Assembly: GCA_003550305.1 (NCBI GenBank)
Contig: QKYT01000016.1
Location: forward strand, 44,155 to 89,466
Source of the DNA: Glomus cerebriforme
Taxonomy: Eukaryota > Glomeromycota > Glomeromycetes > Glomerales > Glomeraceae
Direction: 5' to 3'
DNA length: 45,312 nucleotides
Position 1 is the stretch's first letter. Every line of letters begins with the position of its first letter. The notes beneath the pieces were generated by a model, which made no database searches, had not been told where the DNA came from, and worked only from the letters and a program-made list of their open reading frames with translations. Positions 36,693 to 45,312 of the stretch are shown in pieces. The translations under genes and the position numbers were made by a program.

Positions 36693-38171
36693 TTATGTTC
36701 TTAATCTCTTTTTTGAGATCGAAATAAATTCATCTTCACTTGAAGAATCACTATAATAATTGCTATCGTCATTATTCCAGTCAATACTTGAATCGCTATA
36801 ATACTTTATCTTTTTTCTATACTTCTTCTTGTTAACAGAAGTAGGAAGAAAACTTCTGTGAGTTTCGACTAATATTACATCATCATCATCATCATCACTA
36901 ATCTCGATTATCTCTTTGGGTGATTCTGTTAAATCGATGAATTGTCGGTCAAATTCATTTCGCATCAAATCATCCCCACCATCTCCCTCTTCTCTATCAT
37001 TTATTGAGATTTCTTTAATTCTCTCATTAAGTCCCTCATTGGCAGCTAATTCAACGTTTCTTATAATATTCCCCCCTGTTATAATTTCGATAATCCTGCT
37101 TTCAACTTCAAGACTATTTCTCTCAACTGATTCATCAAGCAACTTGTTTTCTACCTGTTCATTCATATTTTCTCTAATAACCCGATAATTTGGACTCGCG
37201 CTTGCTACTTTATCTTTTTCTTTAAAATTCTCGCTTCCAGCTTCTTCCTCTTCATCATCTTCAAAATTGCAAATTTTATTCATCACCTCATCATTATTAT
37301 TAATTATGATTGAGGGAGAGTATTCATCTATTTTAGGAAGAAATTTTTTCTTGCTGTTATCATCAGTGTCATCAGCATCATCAGTTATTTCTTCAATCTG
37401 TTCACTTGTTACTATCATCTCATCATCAAATTCCTCATCTTCAAACAGAGAAATATTATTGTTAGTACTAATTAATGAATTATCAGAAGAATCAATCAAA
37501 TCAAATCCTTCATTTTGCAACCATTCTTTCGTTTGATAACGAATATGTAGTTCAGCGATGGGTTTATTAGATGTAGCTCTTAAGTTTGGCATAGGTTCTT
37601 CCTGTAGTTCCTCCAAATAAATGACATCCAGAGGGTCAATGTTATCTAATAAATCTGGTGATTCTGGAATCATTTCTTGATTATTTTTACCCCGCGACAT
37701 AAACTTTTTCCCATGTAATCTTTCTGCAGTAAATACATAGACAGAAATTACACCCGAACCTTTTTTGGTACAAGGCGATTTCGTGCACCTTGTCGGAAGG
37801 TTTGAAACAAAAATTTCATCCTCAGTCCAACAATTTGTATCGAATTTAAACTTGTGAAAAACAGTCTTATCATAATTATAGAAACCATATATATAAGTAT
37901 ATGGATCGTCATTTAAGGGATTAAGCTCCATGTATGTATCGTCATTTTGACCATCAACATAATGTATCCCTTTATAAACCATTGAGCCTAAAGTAGAATG
38001 AACACCCACCCTTATGCAAAAGTGACAGCTGTAATAAGGTGCCTCTATATATGTTATGGTCTGTTTTTCTCTAGATCTGGTTAGTTTAGTCTTCTCATTC
38101 AACGATAACTCGTATTCTGGTAATACTTCATTGTCAACAAGAATTTCTAGTGAAAAGTCTCCCTTACGCAT
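36693..38171 (-). CDS. DUF7918-like protein with acidic disordered tail and SUMO-interacting motifs
   Basis: A single-exon ORF of 492 residues from ATG 38171. Residues 1-215 form the folded part. Phrases such as FSLEILVDNEVLPEYEL, TITYIEAPYYSCHFCIRVGV and GIHYVDGQ resemble the fungal DUF7918 family (an N-terminal beta-rich domain of unknown function). From about 220 the protein is Asp/Glu/Ser/Asn-rich and likely disordered. Near the end are three hydrophobic-acidic patches, FIDLT (411-415), IIEIS followed by six Asp (421-431) and VILVE (432-436). They look like tandem SUMO-interacting motifs. Basic stretches (KKKYRKKIK at about 447-455 and a terminal KKRLRT) could be nuclear localisation signals. 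A chromatin-linked or SUMO-related nuclear role is inference. It is divergent from Sur2. Confidence 0.8.
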   Translation of the reverse strand: MRKGDFSLEILVDNEVLPEYELSLNEKTKLTRSREKQTITYIEAPYYSCHFCIRVGVHSTLGSMVYKGIHYVDGQNDDTYMELNPLNDDPYTYIYGFYNYDKTVFHKFKFDTNCWTEDEIFVSNLPTRCTKSPCTKKGSGVISVYVFTAERLHGKKFMSRGKNNQEMIPESPDLLDNIDPLDVIYLEELQEEPMPNLRATSNKPIAELHIRYQTKEWLQNEGFDLIDSSDNSLISTNNNISLFEDEEFDDEMIVTSEQIEEITDDADDTDDNSKKKFLPKIDEYSPSIIINNNDEVMNKICNFEDDEEEEAGSENFKEKDKVASASPNYRVIRENMNEQVENKLLDESVERNSLEVESRIIEIITGGNIIRNVELAANEGLNERIKEISINDREEGDGGDDLMRNEFDRQFIDLTESPKEIIEISDDDDDDVILVETHRSFLPTSVNKKKYRKKIKYYSDSSIDWNNDDSNYYSDSSSEDEFISISKKRLRT

Positions 38172-38560
38172 TTTTTATTTCTCGAAGAATAATTTTATTT
38201 TAATCGAAAGTTTTTTTTTCTAAAAAAAAGGGCAAAGATCGACTCAAAATCGTAGTGATATAACAATGGAACAATGAAAAAGCATTCAATTTAGCCAATG
38301 TATTAATAATCGGTCCGATATATCATCCCTTATGGGAAAAAAAATGTAACGCATATGACGCGTATTATGAAAATACAGTTTCCATACTTGTATAATTCTG
38401 ACGATATAATAAATGTCGCGACACATAATTTCCAAGATTGTACTCGTGTCATGTAATCAATTTTTTATATATATAGCGCAAAATATTTTGCCAACGTTAA
38501 CATTTTTTTTTTAACAGGTGCTTGCTGATACTTGCTACGATTTCCGAGTAAAAATTTAGT
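38172..38560. promoter_or_regulatory. Divergent promoter region of the DUF7918-like gene and Sur2
   Basis: 389 bp between the two ATGs. Contains ATATATATA (about 38467-38474), some 90 bp upstream of the Sur2 ATG, and an ACGCATATGACGCGTA stretch near 38349. No specific factor site can be assigned. Confidence 0.45.
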
Positions 38561-39902
38561 ATGAATACGACTTTCGAAATGCCGTCGCAAATAGTGACAC
38601 CTCTTCAATATACGCCTATTCTTCCTTTTATGTCAGACAAACAACTTGCGTTGTTTGTTCCATTTGTAGTTTATTGGATATATTCGGGATTTTACCACCT
38701 AATTTCAACTTATGAAGTTTCTTTTTTTGAAAAATATAGAATTCACAGTCTTATTGAAATAGAAACAAGAAACAAAGTTTCTATGGGCGAAGTAATTAGA
38801 GCTGTTTTATTGCAACAATTTTTACAGACTTTATTGGGTTTACTATTAGTTGTCGTTGATGATGATGATGTTTTATTAGATGATGAAGTTGAAATGCTTG
38901 CTTATCGACAAATGTTAGAAACTACAACAACGAGTTTTGGTCTATGGAATTTGGTTGAGCCTTATCAGAGCGTTATCATAAATACATTATACTGGTATTT
39001 GATTCCATTATCCAGATTTTTATTTGCCATGTAGGTTCCCAGAATTTCAACCATTTTTATATACTGTAATCGGCTTACCTTATTAGATGTAAAAAATATA
39101 TTTTTTTTACGGCTAATTCTTTATATTTGATCACAATGTCTAATTTTAATATCTATAAATTATCTTCTAGGATTTTTTTGGATACATGGCAATATTTTAT
39201 GCATAGATTTTTTCATCAAAATAAATTTCTCTATAAACATATTCATTCATTACATCATAGATTACATGCACCATATGCTTTTGGTGCACTTTATAATCAT
39301 CCTGTAGAAGGCTTTGTAATGGATTCCGTAGGTGCCGGCTTGTCATTTAAATTATCAGGAATGACAACCATCGGTGGGATGATATTTTTTGGATTCGCAA
39401 CATTTAAAACTGGTAAGAGGACTTGATGTATGTAAGCTTATTACAAATACAACATCTAATTCTTTGTTACACAGTCGATGATCATTGTGGTTATGATTTG
39501 CCATTCAATCCGATTCAAAAAATTTTCGGAAATAATTCAGCCTAGTAAGTTTTCTAATAAATTTCTTGTTATATACAATTGTTTCTTTTTCTTACATTTC
39601 GGTTTATTTGTAGTCATGATATCCATCATCAAGTATACGGAATTAAAATGAATTTTTCACAACCATTTTTCACTATATGGGATCGACTGCTTGGAACTTA
39701 TTTACCAGAACCTCCAAAACTAAAAGATTCGTTGAAAGAATACCAATCTCCTCAGACAACCACCATTCATAGCCTTACATTAAAGGCTCGCGAACTGATT
39801 GATCTCAAAGATGAACCAAAGGTTTTTAAAATCCAGGAAACTATTTCTGCGGAAATTTCACCTGTCAGATATAATTTGAGATCACGAAAAACTCTTTCAT
39901 AA
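38561..39902 (+). CDS. SUR2: Sphinganine C4-hydroxylase (Sur2-like, fatty acid hydroxylase superfamily)
   Basis: Four exons, 38561-39030, 39171-39412, 39475-39544 and 39614-39902, give 356 residues, close to the 349 of yeast Sur2. It hydroxylates sphinganine (or dihydroceramide) at C4 to make phytosphingosine, in the ER membrane with a di-iron centre. The three histidine boxes are visible: HRFFH (168-172), HSLHH (182-186) and HDIHH (262-266). Membrane segments lie in exon 1 (for example LFVPFVVYWIYSGF) and around GMIFFGFATF. An Asp run (VVVDDDDVLLDDEVE, about residues 98-112) in exon 1 looks like an insertion coded by GAT repeats. The C-terminus ends with a basic segment (LRSRKTLS). Confidence 0.93.
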
Positions 39903-40273
39903 TCTAAATTTGCGAAGAATCAGGTTAAGTTCTTATCATTCCCATTATTTCATCGCGAGCGTTCCGCATGACGTAGCTTAAAAGAATATAAATATTTATA
40001 TAAGTTGATTAAATATTCTAAGTGTAATTTTTTTAATAAAATAATTCCCAACTTTTTATAGGGAATTTCGGTTAAATTAGTTCCGAGGTGATAGTTTTAT
40101 TTATTACGCTACACAAATTAAAAATAAATATAGCATATTTTTATTTAAACTAATTGGCATTTAAAAGTTTATTTTAAAATCAGCCAATAGGAAAATTTAT
40201 GTCTTTATCTATCGATTATCAGATAATAAATTGTGGGCTAGGATTCTAAAATATTTCTCTCTTTTTTTTTATT
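39903..40273. other. Intergenic region between Sur2 and ABHD11-like gene
   Basis: 371 bp, AT-rich. Must hold the Sur2 3' end and the promoter of the next gene. No motif recognised. Confidence 0.5.
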
Positions 40274-41550
40274 ATGTTTCGCTCAAGAACTCTTTTTTGT
40301 TCGTTTTCTTTCAATTCGCCTTTAGTAAATAAACAGCCATTTATAATTTCTAATAGAAAATATAATAAACATACACGTGCTCCATCTGAAATAGTAAAAT
40401 TATCATATACCCAATATGATTCACCAAAACTTTATGAACCACATAAAAGTCCATATTTAATAATTCTTCATGGTCTATTTGGATCAAAACAAAATTGGAA
40501 ATCGTTAGCTAAAACTCTCGCTCAACGATTAAATACGCATGTTTTTACTTTGGTATTAAAAACTCACAATTTTCCTCTCGTTTTTTTTTTTGATAAACAG
40601 AATTAAAATCAATTTTGATAGGATTTAAGAAATCATGGAGACAGTCCACATTCACCTGTTCATAATTATGAAGTTATGTCAGATGATGTTGCAGCATTTA
40701 TTAAAGAACATAAATTTAATAAAACAGTTGTGATGGGACATTCTATGTACGAATTAATACAAGTTATCTTGTTAGAATTAAAAAAATCGTTAACGTATTT
40801 TATTCACATAGGGGAGGAAGAGTAGCAATGGCTATGGCGCTTAGACAAGTACCACATATAGAAAAGCTTGTAGTTGTTGATAGTGCTCCAGTTAATGCCA
40901 GAATGTCTTCAGAATTTTTCACCTACATTGACGTGATGAAGAAAATTGAACAAGCCGGAGTTGTAAAACAGAGTAAAGCTGATGAAATTATGAAAGATTA
41001 TATTTCTGTAGGTTTTTTATTAGTTTCATTAATAATTTATATATTTAATCTAATTTCCATAAACCGCTTGAACTTTTTATAGGATATTTCAATTAGACAG
41101 TTTTTACTAACAAATCTTAAAAAAGACCCGGAGACTGGATTATACAAATTTCGAATTCCTTTGGATATTTTAAGTGATTCAATGGAAACATTGGGTGGAT
41201 TTCCATTTGATTCAGCGCATCACACATTTCACAAAAAAACTTTATTTGTAGCCGGAAAAAAATCTAATTATTTACCCCCAAAGGTAAGTTAAAATTTTTT
41301 TTTTAATATATCTTTATTAAGTTTAATTTGTTTTTTCCGCAAGGTTTATCCAACAATACGAACATTCTTCACTGATGCAGTCATTGCAGAATTAGATACT
41401 GGGCATTGGGGTAATATATTTTTTTTTACGGTTTAAGAATTTTCACATTAGTAAATAATAATTTTCTTTTTTTTTTTTTTAGTTCACGCTGAAAAACCCC
41501 TAGAATTTGCAGCTATTCTGACGGATTTTATGAACAAAAGTTCTGCTTAG
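40274..41550 (+). CDS. Alpha/beta hydrolase of the ABHD11/YbfF/Imo32 family, probably mitochondrial
   Basis: Six exons, 40274-40552, 40622-40746, 40812-41007, 41083-41283, 41344-41410 and 41483-41550, give 311 residues. The N-terminus (MFRSRTLFCSFSFN...) is basic and hydroxylated without acids, like a mitochondrial presequence. The fold starts with ILHGLFGSKQNWKSLA (oxyanion region). The nucleophile S134 is in GHSMGG. D158 in VVVDSAPV and H288 in TGHWVHAEKP complete a triad. S261 in GKKSNYL matches the extra serine of the Ser-His-Asp-Ser set described for E. coli YbfF. Family members are esterases, and the yeast relatives include Imo32 and the ethanol acetyltransferase Eat1. The exact substrate cannot be read from sequence. 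Its stop is only 151 bp upstream of the next gene's start codon. Confidence 0.9.
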
Positions 41551-41701
41551 AAATCGTTTACATCAAAATGACCTCATGACTGATCACCCTTGCATTTTGC
41601 ATTACTACTTTCCAATTTGGTCGAAATGTTATATAATTACAATTATAAATAAAGTTTCGCTCTATATTTTTTGTTTTGGTTTTTTTATACATTTTGAAAA
41701 A
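41551..41701. promoter_or_regulatory. Very short intergenic gap before the sphingomyelinase-like gene
   Basis: Only 151 bp separate the hydrolase stop from ATG 41702. An in-frame ATG at 41576 would shorten this to 25 bp, but it places a second, unneeded hydrophobic segment before the signal anchor. Confidence 0.45.
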
Positions 41702-44571
41702 ATGAATCGATGCGGCCCTACCCGCCCTTCTCTAAACCGATTATTTTTAGCAGTAGTATTGATTATATGTAGTTTATATGTTATACCTGTGATATCTCGA
41801 TTTGCCACATCCGATAGCAAATGTTATCCTTTACTATCTCCACGAAGTCAAAATAATCCTTTTATAACAAGTGAAAAAAGTTTGAACGATTTGGATCAAG
41901 AATTGTCTAATGAATTTTTACCGACAGTCGCACTTTATACATATCAGGGAGATGACTTACAAGTCGGCATTTTCAACTTTGGTTCTTTTATCAATTAATA
42001 AAGTTTGTATTTATCAGTCTTAATCTATTTTTATTTATAGTCAGCAGGCCTTACATGTAAAGTGTGTCGTTCTATTGCTTCGAAAATTGGAAAAATTTTG
42101 ATGTCAAATGCTACTCAAGCTATAACGATTCAAGAAGGGATTTTTATTTGTACAGCGTTTAAAATTCAACCTTATCGTGTGGTAAATAATTTACGAAATG
42201 TAAACCGTTTTATTTTTTAAATACATTTTTCCCTAATGACGGATTTATTCCTAACTAGTGTGCGGAACTTTTACCAAAATTTGGGCCATGGGCCATGACA
42301 GTTTTGGCAAACTCGGTGTTTTCAGCAGATAGTATATGTAGCAAAGCTCATTTCTGCCCTAAACCTGATCATCCGAAACCTGATTTGATTGAACTTCCCC
42401 CAAGACCCTCCAAATCTGTAGAATCCACTATCACCACAACAAATGAATCATTTCAAGATGATGAAAGAATGTGGGTTGTGCATTTAAGTGACTGGCATTT
42501 TGATTCAGAATATTCTGAAGGTTATGAAGTTAATTGTGGTGAACCAGTTTGTTGCCGACCACCTAATGCTTTTGGTGATGAGGCAACAAGTCCAGCTGGA
42601 AAATGGGGAGATTATAATTGTGGTGGGTGATAATTAATCTTAAAAGACTTTAGAAGGGACAGAATTATTTGATTGATCATTGCATTATTATACAGATATT
42701 CCAAGGAGATTGATTGAAAGTATGTTGGAATTTATACCAAATGTGGTACCGAAAATTGATTATGTCTTATCAACTGGGTAAATTTATATTAATATTGCAA
42801 ATTTGATTATTTATTTTATTTTTTATTTTTTTAAAAAAAAAGAAAAATAACCAAACTTTTCTTGATCTTTAGTGACTTGCCCCCACATGGTATGTAAAAA
42901 TTTCTTTCGGTATTCGATTTAAAATGTTTTTTATAATTAAAACTTATCCAATTCTTATACTTTAAAGATGTTTGGGCAGAGACACCATCTTCAATAAAGG
43001 AAATAACAAATAAAACGGCAAACATTTGGCATAAATTCTTCTCATCAGTTCCATATTTTCCAGTGATTGGAAATCATGAATCGGCACCTGTAAATTCATT
43101 CCCAACATCATCACTTAACAATGTTTCCTCAATTTCGTGGTTATATGATTTATTATCTACACAATGGAATATTTGGTTACGCGAGGAAGCACGTGAATCT
43201 ATTGAGAAAAGGGGATTTTATTCGGCAAGAATACCGAAAGATAATATGCGAATTATAGCATTAAATACTAATTTCTGGTATAAATTTAATTGGTGGATGC
43301 TTATGAGACCAGAATCTGAATGGGATCCTGAGAATATGTTAAAATGGGTTATTGAAGAATTATACGAAGCTGAAAAACTTGGAGAAAAAGTCTGGATCCT
43401 TGGCGTATGTTTTTAAAGAATATTTTTTTTTTTTTTTGCTGCCATAAAATACGAACTCAATATATATTTGCATTATTTAGCACATGATAGCTCTGAGTGA
43501 AGATTCATTTCCATCTTTTAGTAGTTACTTCTCTCAAATTGTTGCAAGATTTAATGACACTATTACTGGACAATTTTATGGTAAATTCTTGATTTATTTC
43601 AATATTAAATGGATGAACGAATCAACGAACTTTTTTTTTTTTATTTCATAGGACATACTCACTGGGATGAATTTCAAGTCATTTATGATAGTATTGGAAA
43701 TCATGAACCACGACCAGTTGGTGTTGGTTATATGGGACCTAGCGTGACAACATTTAAAAATCTGAACCCTGCTTTCAGGTAATTTTAATGTTTTATAAGT
43801 TGCTGATTTTATTTATTTATTATTTATACTTTATATTATTTAGAGTTTATGAAATTAATAAGAGCACTAAGAAGATTATAAATCATTATACATATTATTT
43901 GGATATCGAAGAAGCAAATCGTAATAATAAACCTGATTGGAAATTATTATATGATGCCAAATCATTATATAAATTACAAGATTTGGAACCGCAGAGTTGG
44001 CATGGTGAACGAAATATTATTAAGTATCTGTAAATGAATTTTAATAATAATTTATTAACATCTTACTTTTAAAACTTATTTAGATTTATCTGAAAGGTTC
44101 TTGACCGATAACGACGCATACCAAACATTTAAGAAGATTGCTTCACGGAATCAAACATTAAATAAATATGGATCATGTAAACCATTTGAGACATCACAAC
44201 AATGTAAAAACCGAATTATATGTAGACTTAGAAGTACATTTTCAGGACATGGACCATTTTTATCAAATGAATTATGTAAAAAACCATTGTGGATGCCACA
44301 ATTACCTGAAAATTGGCGTTTAACGGCAGCATTTGGTAAAACAGTTAATGTGTTAGTTAATATAGATAAATTTGCAGGAAATGGAGATGAAGATAATGGA
44401 GATAGTTTATTTAAATTACAGGATGATAATGATAATGATAAATCTGGGTATGGTGAAAATAAAGATGATGATAATGATGACGGTGATATTATGATTGAAG
44501 GATTATCAAAAATTCTTGTTAGAATGGTTTTGGAATTGGTTTCAGGTGACGATAATGCTATTTGTAGATAG
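41702..44571 (+). CDS. Acid sphingomyelinase-like phosphodiesterase (saposin B + metallophosphatase)
   Basis: Ten exons, 41702-41962, 42041-42181, 42259-42622, 42696-42777, 42873-42889, 42968-43404, 43481-43580, 43652-43778, 43844-44004 and 44084-44571, give 725 residues. Residues 12-34 are a signal peptide or anchor. A saposin B domain follows (about 88-170, Cys-rich: TCKVC ... CTAF ... CAELLPKFG). The metallophosphatase has the zinc ligands D212 and H214 (SDWHFD), D284 (TGDLPPHD), N324-H325 (GNHE), H435 (GHMIAL) and H469/H471 (GHTHWD). It should hydrolyse a sphingolipid or related phosphodiester in a lysosome-like compartment or outside the cell. The motif usually written GHIPP reads GHMIA, slightly unusual. 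The last exon adds an Asp/Asn-rich stretch. The first donor (AA|GTCGGC) is atypical, but phase and the next exon demand it. Confidence 0.9.
42873..42889 (+). other. 17-nt microexon encoding a metal-binding motif
   Basis: Bounded by TTTAG and GTATGT, it supplies the DLPPH of GDLPPHD. Skipping it would remove a zinc-binding aspartate and shift the frame. Confidence 0.8.
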
Positions 44572-45312
44572 TTCAAAGTATAAGTATGAATCTGAGAAAA
44601 ATCAAATAGCTACTATTTTTATTTTCTCTTTAATTGGTTAAAGAAATAAAGTAAAATGAGACTTTAAAAAAATTTTAGTATATTCATAATTTGTATATAT
44701 AAAATCATGACTAATCCTTACATATTGTAATTGAATCTTTATAATCATTTTTAGTTTCATTATTACCTAAATCTTCAGGTTTAATTTTATAACTTTGTAA
44801 TATTTGATATACTTTATATATATATATAGAATTTGCTTAAAGCTTAACATTACAAAATACAATTATACTAATATAAGTTAACTATTTAAACCAGTTTTAA
44901 ACAAGTTTTAGCATAAAGTTTAGCAGGATTTTTAATAAATAATCTTAATATATTTTCAATAATTAGTATATAGCTTAAAAAACTTATTAATGATTAAATC
45001 AGATTAAATCAAATCAAATCTGAATTAATTATTTAGTAGGCTTTTCAGAAAGATAGTATGAAGACTATTCTTCATTTACTTTAGGTACTCAGGTTTTCCA
45101 CCAATTTGTAGGAAGAGAATGATGAAATTCAAATAGTTAGAATCCTGTATTTTTTTAATTCTTTTATTACTATAGGTAAAATACTAAAGTTTACAAAATT
45201 ACATTATTTATATAATTATTAGGAGTTTGCTATTTATCACCGGCGGTGATCATCGCCGGTATCACGTGATAATATCTAAACCACGTGATTTTGATTAATA
45301 AAGTTAATTCGC
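44572..45312. other. Gene-free right end
   Basis: AT-rich with no gene recognised. AATCAGATTAAATCAAATCA-type short repeats occur near 45000. The last 75 bp hold a palindrome (45239-45260) and two CACGTG boxes (45263-45268 and 45282-45287). Confidence 0.55.
45239..45260. repeat. Inverted repeat (hairpin) at the right end
   Basis: Arms ACCGGCG (45239-45245) and CGCCGGT (45254-45260) around an 8-nt centre GTGATCAT, itself almost palindromic. G+C-rich in an AT-rich setting; it may be a transposon end or a structured site. Confidence 0.6.

Noticed and set aside
44151..44576. 141-codon minus-strand open frame
   Set aside because: Antisense to the last exon of the sphingomyelinase-like gene.

Overview
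The window looks like nuclear DNA of a filamentous fungus, most likely an arbuscular mycorrhizal fungus of the Rhizophagus type. This is an inference from the very high AT content, the many short GT-AG introns (mostly 55-130 nt), decayed DNA transposons, and gene types that I associate with that genome: a SAM-domain protein with a nuclease-like tail, a kinase-ankyrin protein and a DUF7918-like protein. There are no operons, CRISPR arrays, rRNA genes or recognisable tRNA genes. Three N characters mark unresolved poly-T/poly-A runs.

The left part (1-19.6 kb) is gene-poor and full of repeats. Its best-preserved item is a 3,727-bp hAT DNA transposon (3461-7187) with perfect 20-bp terminal inverted repeats, a perfect 8-bp target duplication and subterminal motif arrays. 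Its four-exon transposase is intact except for one in-frame TGA. Around it lie a decayed ORF (2618-3286), several minisatellites, two MITE-like elements whose terminal repeats differ mostly by transitions, a 1.3-kb A-rich tandem tract, the Cys-rich tail of an integrase, and a PIF/Harbinger transposase remnant with a convergent partner fragment.

The right part (19.6-44.6 kb) is gene-dense. In order it holds a predicted pseudokinase-ankyrin protein (-), a SAM-domain protein (+), a voltage-gated K+ channel (-), the F-BAR/C1/SH3 protein Bzz1 (+), ATP sulfurylase Met3 (-), an acidic DUF7918-like protein with SUMO-interacting motifs (-), sphinganine C4-hydroxylase Sur2 (+), a mitochondrial-type alpha/beta hydrolase of the ABHD11/YbfF family (+), and an acid sphingomyelinase-like phosphodiesterase (+). 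I reconstructed exon-intron structures by hand from splice sites and reading-frame continuity. All junctions keep phase, except that the first intron of the channel gene and one acceptor of the kinase gene stay uncertain.

The genes are mostly housekeeping or signalling: sulfate assimilation (Met3), sphingolipid hydroxylation and turnover (Sur2 and the sphingomyelinase-like enzyme), actin and endocytosis (Bzz1) and membrane excitability (K+ channel). The channel/Bzz1 and DUF7918/Sur2 pairs are divergent and share short promoter regions. The least ordinary items are the pseudokinase-ankyrin fusion, the SAM protein with a possibly inactivated nuclease-like fold, the Shaker-type channel, and the almost intact hAT element.
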